DNA of 64,000 bases from Salegentibacter_A chungangensis (GTDB lineage Bacteria; Bacteroidota; Bacteroidia; Flavobacteriales; Flavobacteriaceae). The DNA is taken from contig NZ_JBHTLI010000001.1 of the NCBI RefSeq assembly GCF_042678405.1, positions 248,001 to 312,000 on the forward strand, written 5' to 3'. This document shows, one piece after another, positions 17,245-25,320 of the stretch. Position 1 is the stretch's first letter. Every line of letters starts with the position of its first letter. Both the position numbers and the translations under genes were made by a program. Below the pieces are notes generated by a model. The model did not search any database. It saw only the letters and a program-made list of their open reading frames with translations, and was not told the origin of the DNA.

Positions 17245-19035
17245 GTGTTAAACCTACCCGTAGGCATCCTGAAGAAGTTTTCCAGGTGGAAAACAAAGCA
17301 TTTATCCCACCAGCAATTCATTATGTTACTGAGCGGGATAATTGGGTTTGCCGCCGGTCTGGGCGCTGTGGTAATCAAAAACCTTACTCACTATATACAG
17401 GACCTCCTGGAAGGTAAACTTATTGCTAACTACCACCACGCCTTTTATTTTATTTTCCCCGTAATCGGGCTCGCCCTAACGTTACTGATCATAAAATATG
17501 GCTTTAAGAAAAAAGTGGGGCATGGCATTCCCTCTACCCTATACGCCATCTCGAAACGCCAGGGTATTATGCGATCTTTCCAGATGTATGCCTCAATTCT
17601 CACCGCACCTTTAACGGTAGGTTTTGGTGGTTCTGTAGGACTGGAAGGACCAACGGTAGCAACAGGAGCCTCTCTTGGTTCAAACATCTCCAGGCTTTTT
17701 AAGATGAATCAAAGTTCCAGGACTTTACTTATTGGTTGTGCTGCAGCCGGAGCAATGTCATCTATCTTTAAAGCCCCTATAGCCGCGATCATTTTCGCAA
17801 TAGAGGTATTTAGCCTGGATCTTACTCTGGTATCTATGGTCCCGCTGTTAATCGCTTCGGTTTCTGCAGTACTCACTTCATATTTCTTTTTCGGCCCGGA
17901 TACGCTTTTACCTTTTAAGCTTACCGACCAATTCAATATATCTGAAGTTCCATTCTATATCATCCTTGGAATACTAAGTGCTTTCTGTTCTATTTATTTT
18001 ACTTCAGCATATTTTAGAATTCATAGTTTCTTCGGCAGGTTCAAGAGTCCTGTGGTTCGCCTGCTAATTGGAGGAATCGGCCTGGGGATACTGGTATATT
18101 TTATTCCGCCTTTGTACGGTGAAGGTTACAACGTGATCAACAATCTTTTGGCCGAGAATTATCTTGAAGCCCTGGGATCTAATCTTTTTAGCGAATTTAT
18201 GGATAACATATGGGTGGTGATAGCCTTACTTGCCGGGCTGGTCATCTTTAAAATTATTGCCACATCTCTTACATTCGGCGCCGGAGGGGTGGGCGGAATC
18301 TTTGCACCAGTGTTGTTTATGGGTAGTGCCCTGGGGCATTGCTTTGCTCTTGTTGTTAACAATTTCAGCCTGCTCAGGCATCCTATTTCCATCAGCAGTT
18401 TTACAATGGTAGGGATGGCAGGACTTATGGCCGGAGTGCTACATGCCCCGCTAACCGCGATCTTCCTCATTGCAGAACTTACCGGAGGGTATGAGCTTTT
18501 TATCCCTCTAATGATCACAGCGGCCATCTCATTTATGATCACCAACCGTTTTCAGCCCCACTCGGTTTATACCATGGAGCTGGCACAACGTGGGGAGCTC
18601 CTCACCCACGATAAGGATAAGACAGTCCTTACCCTGCTGAATATTCAGCGAATTATAGAAAAGAATTTTATCCCGATCCAGATAGATAAGAACCTGGGAG
18701 ACGTAATTCACGAAGGGGTTATAAAATCTTCCAGAAATATCTTTCCGGTTGTAGATGAAAACAGTAACTTCATGGGGATCATTCTTTTAGATGATATCAG
18801 ACCGGTAATGTTCGACCAAAGTATGTATGATGAAGTGAAGGTGAGCGATATCATGCAAAGTGCTCCTGCTATAATCGACATTAGAAAAGACAGGACTCAG
18901 GAGATTATGAAAAAATTTCAGGAAAGTGACGCCTGGAACCTTCCGGTAGTAAAAGATGATAAGTACATAGGCTTCATTTCAAAATCAAAATTGCTAACCG
19001 CTTATCGTCAAAAATTAATTGAAGTAACCGTATAA
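17245..19035 (+). CDS. CLC-family chloride channel/antiporter with CBS domains
   Basis: This 596-residue membrane protein has the CLC core (about residues 25-440) and a C-terminal cytoplasmic CBS pair (about 460-590). The gating block GLEGP at 132-136 keeps the external glutamate (Glu134), and the second filter block GGIFAP is present. The first filter block reads GHGIP at 92-96, with His in place of the Ser of GSGIP in E. coli ClcA. The start is GTG at 17245. A tiny membrane-protein gene begins 2 nt after its stop. It could be a proton-coupled antiporter or a channel; the ion is not certain. Confidence 0.9.
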   Translation: MLNLPVGILKKFSRWKTKHLSHQQFIMLLSGIIGFAAGLGAVVIKNLTHYIQDLLEGKLIANYHHAFYFIFPVIGLALTLLIIKYGFKKKVGHGIPSTLYAISKRQGIMRSFQMYASILTAPLTVGFGGSVGLEGPTVATGASLGSNISRLFKMNQSSRTLLIGCAAAGAMSSIFKAPIAAIIFAIEVFSLDLTLVSMVPLLIASVSAVLTSYFFFGPDTLLPFKLTDQFNISEVPFYIILGILSAFCSIYFTSAYFRIHSFFGRFKSPVVRLLIGGIGLGILVYFIPPLYGEGYNVINNLLAENYLEALGSNLFSEFMDNIWVVIALLAGLVIFKIIATSLTFGAGGVGGIFAPVLFMGSALGHCFALVVNNFSLLRHPISISSFTMVGMAGLMAGVLHAPLTAIFLIAELTGGYELFIPLMITAAISFMITNRFQPHSVYTMELAQRGELLTHDKDKTVLTLLNIQRIIEKNFIPIQIDKNLGDVIHEGVIKSSRNIFPVVDENSNFMGIILLDDIRPVMFDQSMYDEVKVSDIMQSAPAIIDIRKDRTQEIMKKFQESDAWNLPVVKDDKYIGFISKSKLLTAYRQKLIEVTV

Positions 19036-19037
19036 TT

Positions 19038-19277
19038 ATGAATACAGTTTTAAAAATATTAGGGATTTCCATCCTTGTTGCCATAGGCACCGGATTCTAC
19101 TTTCGGCTGAATGAAGAAGTACTTCTTGGGGATCGTATAATTGGAATTGCGGTTCTTGCCGCTGCTTTTATCCTTATGCCTATCTTCCTGTATGTGAGAT
19201 GGAAAGGAAAGAAATTAAAAGATTATACGCTTTCTGACGAAAACCTAAGAAAAATGAGGGATCGCAGCCAGGATTAA
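19038..19277 (+). CDS. Small two-helix membrane protein (unrecognised)
   Basis: This 79-residue protein has two hydrophobic helices (about 5-21 and 33-53) separated by a short charged loop, and a basic C-terminal tail. I do not recognise a family. Its ATG is 2 nt after the CLC stop codon, so it is almost certainly cotranslated with the channel. It may be a partner of the channel, but nothing in the sequence proves this. Confidence 0.7.
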   Translation: MNTVLKILGISILVAIGTGFYFRLNEEVLLGDRIIGIAVLAAAFILMPIFLYVRWKGKKLKDYTLSDENLRKMRDRSQD

Positions 19278-19331
19278 AAATTCTTTGAAAATAATTTCCA
19301 CATTATTAGGCTCTTGTTAATTTTATTGTGC

Positions 19332-19339
19332 TAAGTTTG
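19332..19339 (+). promoter_or_regulatory. Putative -7 element of the cold-shock gene
   Basis: TAAGTTTG matches TAnnTTTG and ends 29 nt before the cspA-like ATG. The only nearby TTG is 15 nt upstream, too close for a normal -33 box. Confidence 0.5.
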
Positions 19340-19367
19340 TACTTTATTAATTATTTATTTTTTTACA

Positions 19368-19562
19368 ATGGAAGGTACAGTTAAATTTTTCAATGAGTCT
19401 AAAGGTTACGGATTCATCACCAACGACGACACAGGAAGAGACATCTTCGTACACGTTACAGGACTTGATGGGGAAACTATCAATGAAGGTGACAAAGTTG
19501 AGTACGTTGAAGTAGAAGGAAGAAAAGGAGTTAACGCGAGCCAGGTTCGTGTTATCGAATAA
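19368..19562 (+). CDS. cspA: Cold-shock domain protein
   Basis: This 64-residue protein is a single cold-shock domain. The RNA-binding motifs are clear: KGYGFI at 12-17 (RNP1) and DIFVH at 25-29 (RNP2). Such proteins bind single-stranded nucleic acid and act as RNA chaperones. The gene forms its own unit with a -7-like box and a strong terminator. Whether it is cold-induced or constitutive cannot be told; no long cold-box leader is present because the leader is only about 25 nt. Confidence 0.95.
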   Translation: MEGTVKFFNESKGYGFITNDDTGRDIFVHVTGLDGETINEGDKVEYVEVEGRKGVNASQVRVIE

Positions 19563-19583
19563 TATATTCTAATTTCAAACTTC

Positions 19584-19616
19584 AAAAGGCCGCTTTTCAG
19601 AAAAGCGGCCTTTTTT
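19584..19616. terminator. Bidirectional intrinsic terminator
   Basis: AAAAGGCCGCTTTT and its complement form a perfect 14-bp stem with a 3-nt loop, followed by Ts on the plus strand and preceded by As. It serves cspA and the convergent tdh gene. Confidence 0.92.
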
Positions 19617-19640
19617 ATGTTATAAACTTTCCGGAATACC

Positions 19641-20591
19641 TTAAACGGCGTGAGCCTTTATTCCTTCCAGCATCTCTGTAGTAAGCTTCTCGATATCAAA
19701 ATTGTGCTCCCAGCCCCAGTCTTCCCTGGCACGGGAATCGTCTATACTTGAAGGCCAGGTATCAGCGATCTCCTGTCTGAAATCGGGCGCATAATCTATG
19801 CTGAAATCAGGGATATGTTTCCTGATCTCGGCCGCCAGGCTTTCGGGAGTAAAGCTCATTGCTGAAAGGTTATATGAAGACCGGACCTTAATATCTCCTG
19901 CCGGCGCCTCCATAATATCTACGGTAGCCTTTATGGCATCATCCATAAACATCATTGGCAAAGCAGTGTCCTTATCAAGGAAGGAAGTGTAGCTGCCTTT
20001 CTTAAGAGCTTCGTGGAAGATTTCTATGGCGTAATCGGTGGTTCCGCCTCCCGGAAGCGTCTTATAACTTATAATTCCGGGGTACCTGATGCTTCTCACA
20101 TCTACCCCATATTTTTTATGGAAATACTCGCACCATCTTTCCCCTGTCTGCTTACTTATTCCATAAACAGTGGTAGGCTCCATAATTGTGGACTGGGGAG
20201 TGTTCTCTTTAGGTGTACTAGGGCCAAAAACAGCGATACTTGATGGCCAGAAAACCTTCTCGATCTTCTTAGCCTTTGCCATATTAAGAATATGAAACAG
20301 CGAATCCATGTTAAGGCTCCAGGCTTTCATTGGTGCCTTTTCTGCAGTTGCGCTAAGCATTGCTGCCATAAGGTAAACCTCGTTAATTTCATATTTATCT
20401 ATAAGGCTTTCAATAAGCTTTGCATCGGTAGCATCGGCAATCTCAAAAGGCCCGGATTGCATCAGTTCGGCATCTCCTTCCCTGATATCACTGGCAACAA
20501 CAGCATCGTTACCGTGCATTTCGCGCAATTTGAGGCTAAGTTCGGTCCCAATTTGTCCGCAAGCCCCGATAATCAATATTTTTTTGGCCAT
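19641..20591 (-). CDS. tdh: L-threonine 3-dehydrogenase, SDR (epimerase-like) type
   Basis: This 316-residue extended short-chain dehydrogenase resembles the UDP-galactose-epimerase-like threonine dehydrogenases known from flavobacteria and animals, not the zinc enzyme of E. coli. It oxidises L-threonine to 2-amino-3-ketobutyrate with NAD. The Rossmann motif GACGQIG is at 9-15 and the catalytic YxxxK is Tyr143/Lys147 (YGISK). A 2-amino-3-ketobutyrate CoA ligase is expected elsewhere and is not adjacent. The gene is monocistronic between a terminator and its own -7-like box. Confidence 0.88.
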   Translation of the reverse strand: MAKKILIIGACGQIGTELSLKLREMHGNDAVVASDIREGDAELMQSGPFEIADATDAKLIESLIDKYEINEVYLMAAMLSATAEKAPMKAWSLNMDSLFHILNMAKAKKIEKVFWPSSIAVFGPSTPKENTPQSTIMEPTTVYGISKQTGERWCEYFHKKYGVDVRSIRYPGIISYKTLPGGGTTDYAIEIFHEALKKGSYTSFLDKDTALPMMFMDDAIKATVDIMEAPAGDIKVRSSYNLSAMSFTPESLAAEIRKHIPDFSIDYAPDFRQEIADTWPSSIDDSRAREDWGWEHNFDIEKLTTEMLEGIKAHAV

Positions 20592-20606
20592 TTTTTAAAT
20601 TTTCAG

Positions 20607-20614
20607 CAAATATA
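20607..20614 (-). promoter_or_regulatory. Putative -7 element of tdh
   Basis: On the minus strand this is TATATTTG, matching TAnnTTTG and ending 16 nt before the ATG. A TTG lies 22 nt upstream, slightly outside the usual spacing. Confidence 0.42.
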
Positions 20615-20692
20615 TTTATTTATAAAGAGTTATTCGCAATCTTACCGCTTAATCCTTGGCGGCGCTTATTAATTTTATAATCGGGAAGTTTT

Positions 20693-20724
20693 ATTGCGCT
20701 TGCAGCAAATTACATTTACCTTTG
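20693..20724 (+). promoter_or_regulatory. Promoter of the 20.7-kb lipoprotein gene
   Basis: ATTG at 20693-20696, a 20-nt spacer and TACCTTTG at 20717-20724 fit the Bacteroidota consensus. The -7 box ends 20 nt before the ATG. Confidence 0.7.
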
Positions 20725-20743
20725 TAGCCTTAGCATCAACACT

Positions 20744-21346
20744 ATGAAAAGATTATTGCTTATATCAGGTTTGGTCATTTTTGCCTCTTGCAAACAGGAG
20801 CAGCAACAGCAGGATATTAGCAGTAACTTGGCAAATGATAATTTGGCTTTGGAAGAAAATATCGAGGTGACCAATGAACAGGTGAACCTGATGCCGGAAG
20901 CCCGGGAAGAAGCTGCCCAATGGCTGGCTTATATTACGGCACAAAATGAAATTAGCAATCTTCGTAATTCTACTGTAGCCGAAGTTGTTGAAAATGCAAA
21001 GCCTCTGGTGCAGATCATGCAATCACTTCAGAATTCGGTACCCGAAAATTTAAAGACCACGGCCGTAGAAGCCAGGATCAATGTGCTGGTCACCAAGTCT
21101 CAGGTGTTGCAGCAGTTAGCTACCCAGCGGGAACTTAACCCGGAAGCTATTGCGAAAACCGCGGGAGAGATCCCTTCAGATTTCAACAATTTTAAACTTC
21201 AGCTCAACGAGATCTACTTAAAGACCTTGGAAGATTTCGAAAAGGAGCTGGACGAACTGGAAAACCAAGAACAGAAAGATTCCGCCCAAAAGCCGCGTAT
21301 CCCTAAAAAACTCTCCCAGGAAAGCGAGTTAAAGCCGGTAAACTGA
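20744..21346 (+). CDS. Putative lipoprotein, unrecognised
   Basis: This 200-residue protein has a lipoprotein signal with Cys16 (FASCKQ), followed by a run of four Gln. The rest is mostly helical and charged, with a C-terminal Glu/Lys-rich segment (about 165-200). I recognise no domain. It has a good promoter of its own. The NTF2-like secreted protein gene follows 42 nt downstream in the same direction, so the two may be cotranscribed. Confidence 0.75.
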   Translation: MKRLLLISGLVIFASCKQEQQQQDISSNLANDNLALEENIEVTNEQVNLMPEAREEAAQWLAYITAQNEISNLRNSTVAEVVENAKPLVQIMQSLQNSVPENLKTTAVEARINVLVTKSQVLQQLATQRELNPEAIAKTAGEIPSDFNNFKLQLNEIYLKTLEDFEKELDELENQEQKDSAQKPRIPKKLSQESELKPVN

Positions 21347-21388
21347 TTTCTGACATAAAATTGTATCTTCAGAAAAATTTTTAAAGAA

Positions 21389-21910
21389 ATGAAGAACTTC
21401 AAGCTTCTCTTACTTTGCTGCATTTTATTGAGCAGCGGAACTTTATTTGCCCAAAAAAGCAATCCTGTAAAGGAAAATATCGATGAGACCCTGGAAAAAT
21501 GGCACGAGGCAGCAGCCGAAGCCAATTTTGATGAATACTTCGGGCTGATTGCCGAGAACGGCATTTTTATAGGAACCGATCCTACCGAAAACTGGAACAA
21601 GGCCGAATTTGCCGAGTTTTCGAAACCCTATTTTGATAAAGGAAAAGCCTGGAGCTTCTCCAGCCTGGAAAGAAATATATTCATTGCCGATTCCGGCGAA
21701 ATCGCTTGGTTCGACGAGCTTCTGGACACACATATGGGCATTTGCCGCGGCTCGGGAGTTTTAGTAAAGTCCGGAGACAGCTGGAAAATAAAACATTATG
21801 TGCTTTCTATCGAGATCCCGAATGAAAATGTTGATAAAATCAGCGAAATAAAAAAGGAATTCGATACCAAACTTATAAAAGAAATCAGATCGAAAGAAGA
21901 AAAGGAGTAA
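21389..21910 (+). CDS. Secreted SnoaL/NTF2-like protein
   Basis: This 173-residue protein has a signal peptide ending in LFAQ. The mature part fits the SnoaL_3 (NTF2-like) cone fold: a helix with WHEAAAEANFDEYFGLIAENGIFIGTD-type spacing, then beta strands ending in a SGDSWKIKHYVLS block. Such domains can be enzymes or ligand-binding proteins, and no catalytic residues are certain here. It probably acts in the periplasm. A stem-loop terminator follows about 90 nt downstream. Confidence 0.78.
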   Translation: MKNFKLLLLCCILLSSGTLFAQKSNPVKENIDETLEKWHEAAAEANFDEYFGLIAENGIFIGTDPTENWNKAEFAEFSKPYFDKGKAWSFSSLERNIFIADSGEIAWFDELLDTHMGICRGSGVLVKSGDSWKIKHYVLSIEIPNENVDKISEIKKEFDTKLIKEIRSKEEKE

Positions 21911-21997
21911 CCCTGATATTTTGTAGTCAGGCCTTGAATAAGAATGAGGTTGCGAAGAAGAGCCAACCCCTAAATACCGACTAAAAACTTACATTTT

Positions 21998-22040
21998 AAA
22001 AAGTGGCGAAAGAACATAACCTGTTCATTTGCCACTTTTT
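21998..22040 (+). terminator. Intrinsic terminator after the NTF2-like gene
   Basis: An outer 10-bp stem (AAAAAGTGGC with GCCACTTTTT) encloses an inner GAACA/TGTTC stem. The right arm itself ends in five Ts and is followed by an AT-rich tail. Confidence 0.75.
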
Positions 22041-22078
22041 ATTATTTTAGTGCACATTTTAATACTCAAATTTACCAA

Positions 22079-24145
22079 ATGAAAAGAATATCTAGTATTC
22101 TGCTTTCTTCAGTATTAGCCACAGCCGTATTAACCGGATGTGATAATGATGAGAAGAAAGTTGAAAAGGAAGAGGTTCACGGTATCAACCTCGCATATAT
22201 GGATACCACAACAAGCCCCGGAGAAGACTTCTTCAGGTATGTGAACGGCCGTTGGCTGGATTCTACCGAGATTCCGGGAGACAGAACCCGCTGGGGAAGC
22301 TTCGATGAACTTCGCCAAAATACAGACAAGGACGCCCTTGCCCTTTTAGAAAATGCTTCTAACAGTGACTCTCTTAAGGAAGGAAGCGACCAGGCCAAGG
22401 CGGTTTCTCTATACAAGACCATTATGGATACTGTAGGAAGAAATGAAATGGGAATCAAACCCGTTCAGCCTTATCTTGATAAAGTAGCCGAAATTGAGAA
22501 TAAAGAAGGTCTCCTGAGCTTCCTTATTGAAATGGAGCAATATTCAAGTCCAGGATTCTTCGGCTTCAGAGTAGATGCCGATGCTAAAGACAGCAACAAG
22601 AATACTGCCTATATATATCCTACCGGGTTAGGGCTTCCGGACAGGGATTATTATGTAAAAGATGATTCAGACTCTAAAGAAAAACGTGAAAAATATAAGC
22701 AGCATATCACCAGAATGCTTCAGTATTTAGGCGATTCTAAGGAAGAAGCTGCAAAAGCTGCTAAAAACATCCTTGCTTTCGAAACCAGTCTTGCTGAACC
22801 TCAGCTTGATAAAGTAGAAAGAAGGGATACAAGAAAGACCTATAACCCTATGCCGGTAGCCGAGCTGAAGCAAACTGTTCCTGCTCTCGACTGGGATAAG
22901 TATTTCACTGAAATTGGTGCTGAAGGACTGGATACCGTAGTTGTTTCCCAGCCAAAATACATGGAAGCCCTTCAGGATGTAATTGCTGAAAATTCTGTTG
23001 AAGACTGGAAATCTTACCTGAGATGGGCAGTATTCAATGATGCGGCAGCTTCGCTTTCTACCGAGATCGAAAGAGCTAACTGGGAATTTTATAACCAGAC
23101 GCTTCGTGGAGCTCAGGAGCAACGTCCTTTAAAAGAAAGAGCACTTGCCAGCGTTAACCGTAATGTTGGGGAAGCCCTTGGCAAACTATACGTAGAGAAA
23201 CATTTCCCGGCAGAAGCCAAGAAAAAAGCCGAAGAAATGATCGCTAACATCATCAAGGCTTATGAAAAAAGGATTAACAACCTTTCCTGGATGAGTGAAG
23301 ACACCAAGAAAAAGGCTATCCAGAAGCTTAGCACCACTACCATAAAAGTGGGTTATCCTGATGAATGGAAAGATTACAGTGATCTTGAAATGAAAAGCGC
23401 TGAAAACGGTGGTTCTTATTTCCAGAACATCATGAACGCCAAAAAGTGGAGAACAAGCGAAGAAATGGCCAAACTTAATGAACCTGTAGACAAAAAGGAA
23501 TGGTTTATGCCTCCTCAAACGGTGAATGCTTACTATAACCCATATTATAACGAGATCGTGTTCCCGGCGGCTATTCTTCAGCCTCCATTCTACGATTACA
23601 AAGCCGATGCAGCCGTAAACTACGGTGGAATTGGTGCGGTGATCGGTCACGAGATCTCTCACGGGTTTGACGACAGCGGGGCTCGTTTTGATGCCGAAGG
23701 AAACCTGAACAACTGGTGGACAGATGAGGATCTAAAGCAATTTGAGGCTTTAGGCTCTGAACTAGCCGAGCAGTACAGTGCTATTGAAGTTCTTGACAGT
23801 GTTTACATCAACGGGAAATTCACCCTTGGGGAGAACATTGGAGACCTTGGCGGGGTAAATGCCGCTTACGACGGACTTCAGATTCACCTTAAAGAACACG
23901 GAAGCCCGGGCAAAATAGACGGGTATACTCCGGAGCAACGTTTCTTCCTTTCCTGGGCAACCGTTTGGAGAACCAAGATGCGTGACGAAGCCTTGAAGAA
24001 CAGGATCAAGACCGATCCTCACTCTCCGGGAATGTACCGTGCGTATGTTCCGCTTCAGAATATCGATGCCTTCTACGAAGCTTTCAATATTGAAAAAGGA
24101 GATGAGATTTACGTAAAACCTGAAAACAGGGTTAAGATCTGGTAA
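22079..24145 (+). CDS. M13 family zinc metallopeptidase, lipoprotein (PepO/neprilysin-like)
   Basis: This 688-residue peptidase belongs to the neprilysin family, which cleaves short peptides. The zinc motif HEISH is at residues 524-528, with the third ligand in the ENIGDLGG block about 60 residues later. The C-terminal GDEIYVKPENRVKIW resembles the conserved M13 tail. A lipoprotein signal with Cys21 (LTGCDND) anchors it in the envelope, facing the periplasm or surface. The length is typical. It is monocistronic, with terminators on both sides. Confidence 0.94.
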   Translation: MKRISSILLSSVLATAVLTGCDNDEKKVEKEEVHGINLAYMDTTTSPGEDFFRYVNGRWLDSTEIPGDRTRWGSFDELRQNTDKDALALLENASNSDSLKEGSDQAKAVSLYKTIMDTVGRNEMGIKPVQPYLDKVAEIENKEGLLSFLIEMEQYSSPGFFGFRVDADAKDSNKNTAYIYPTGLGLPDRDYYVKDDSDSKEKREKYKQHITRMLQYLGDSKEEAAKAAKNILAFETSLAEPQLDKVERRDTRKTYNPMPVAELKQTVPALDWDKYFTEIGAEGLDTVVVSQPKYMEALQDVIAENSVEDWKSYLRWAVFNDAAASLSTEIERANWEFYNQTLRGAQEQRPLKERALASVNRNVGEALGKLYVEKHFPAEAKKKAEEMIANIIKAYEKRINNLSWMSEDTKKKAIQKLSTTTIKVGYPDEWKDYSDLEMKSAENGGSYFQNIMNAKKWRTSEEMAKLNEPVDKKEWFMPPQTVNAYYNPYYNEIVFPAAILQPPFYDYKADAAVNYGGIGAVIGHEISHGFDDSGARFDAEGNLNNWWTDEDLKQFEALGSELAEQYSAIEVLDSVYINGKFTLGENIGDLGGVNAAYDGLQIHLKEHGSPGKIDGYTPEQRFFLSWATVWRTKMRDEALKNRIKTDPHSPGMYRAYVPLQNIDAFYEAFNIEKGDEIYVKPENRVKIW

Positions 24146-24167
24146 TTCACCGTTCTTTGATATAAAG

Positions 24168-24196
24168 AAAAGGGCCGCAAGATGCGGCCCTTTTTT
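24168..24196. terminator. Bidirectional intrinsic terminator
   Basis: AAAAGGGCCGCA pairs with TGCGGCCCTTTT around a 3-nt loop. It lies between the convergent M13 peptidase and yraN genes and has A and T tracts on its two sides. Confidence 0.9.
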
Positions 24197-24201
24197 ATTT
24201 T

Positions 24202-24561
24202 TCAGAAGTGGAAAAAGGCATTCTCAAAATGCCGGATTTCAGTCCCTGATTTATTTTTAACTACCGTTACAATATCGAATCTTACCTCAACATTAAGCTG
24301 CTGTTCTTCCACAAAATGATCTATGGCTTTTATAAGCTGCCTTATCTGGCGGCCCTTCACGAATTCTTTGGGGTCCCCAAAACTGGTCGTACTTCGGGTC
24401 TTTACTTCAATTACAGCTAAGAGCTCATCCTTTAGTGCGATGATATCTACTTCAGCTTTCTGAAACCGGAAATTTCTCGCCACAATCTCGTAGCCCTGCT
24501 GCATTAGATAGTCTGCAGCCAGCTCTTCCCCATTCTTCCCGAGTAAATTATGCTCTGCCAT
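24202..24561 (-). CDS. yraN: YraN family (UPF0102) putative endonuclease
   Basis: This 119-residue protein shows the UPF0102 signature: NGEELAADYL near the N-terminus, then an Asp in the AEVDIIA segment and the IEVKTR block. These are the residues of a restriction-endonuclease-like fold. Family members are widely conserved and probably act on DNA or DNA uptake intermediates, but the substrate is not settled. A lipoprotein gene lies 36 nt upstream on the same strand and may share its transcript. Confidence 0.9.
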   Translation of the reverse strand: MAEHNLLGKNGEELAADYLMQQGYEIVARNFRFQKAEVDIIALKDELLAVIEVKTRSTTSFGDPKEFVKGRQIRQLIKAIDHFVEEQQLNVEVRFDIVTVVKNKSGTEIRHFENAFFHF

Positions 24562-24597
24562 TTAAAAAACATATAAAACCCGTTAGCTTAGAACATA

Positions 24598-25173
24598 TTA
24601 GTTATCGTTAATAAGCATCACGGTTTGTACTTTTAGGTCCAGCTCTGAAATCTCCTCCGGGCTCGCTTCTATCAGGTGATCTCCATAGAATTTTGAAGCT
24701 GCTTCGTTTTCAGGGGCAAGGAACACCTGTACATTGGTCTTTTCAAGTTTCCCGTCATTCCACATCACTGCGCCGCTGTAATCCCAGCCGAAGCCATAGA
24801 AAGAGATCTCCTTTTCATTTAGTTTATTAAGCGTTTCGTAGCTTGTCCCTACTTTTATTCCTTCGTCTGACTTCCATTTTCCATTCCCGGAAAATCTGAC
24901 ATCATCAATTCTTGTCCTGTTTTCATCTTTCCAGGTAATCAGCAACTCATCGGGCGTATCCGGGTAAAGTTTTGTGTATGGTTTTTCCACGGTACCTTCT
25001 TCATACATCCCCTTTCCCTCTTCAATATTGGCATCGCTGTAATATTCCTTTATTTTTTCAGAATTAAGCTCCGTAAGCTGCTCTACGGTATACTTTTCTC
25101 CAATACCTGGTTTTTTCGCTCCTCCGCAGGCCACAAGGCTTAATACTGCTATTGCTAAGATTACTTTTTTCAT
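24598..25173 (-). CDS. Putative lipoprotein, unrecognised
   Basis: This 191-residue protein has a lipoprotein signal with Cys16 (LVACGG). The mature region has no domain that I recognise. Its composition suggests a compact periplasmic beta-rich fold containing the segments ITWKDENRTRIDDV and EISFYGFGWDYSGAVMW. It is upstream of yraN on the same strand and divergent from metG. Confidence 0.75.
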   Translation of the reverse strand: MKKVILAIAVLSLVACGGAKKPGIGEKYTVEQLTELNSEKIKEYYSDANIEEGKGMYEEGTVEKPYTKLYPDTPDELLITWKDENRTRIDDVRFSGNGKWKSDEGIKVGTSYETLNKLNEKEISFYGFGWDYSGAVMWNDGKLEKTNVQVFLAPENEAASKFYGDHLIEASPEEISELDLKVQTVMLINDN

Positions 25174-25320
25174 AGGTTAAGTTTATTATTCTCTTATCAA
25201 TGATTAAGTTTAATTTTAAAAGTAGCAACATTTGCGACAGCCGCCTTGTCTTTTACAAGAATTTAACGCGTATTATTTAGCAGTTGCTTACCTTTACGGC
25301 TTCAAAAAGATTAAGCATAA

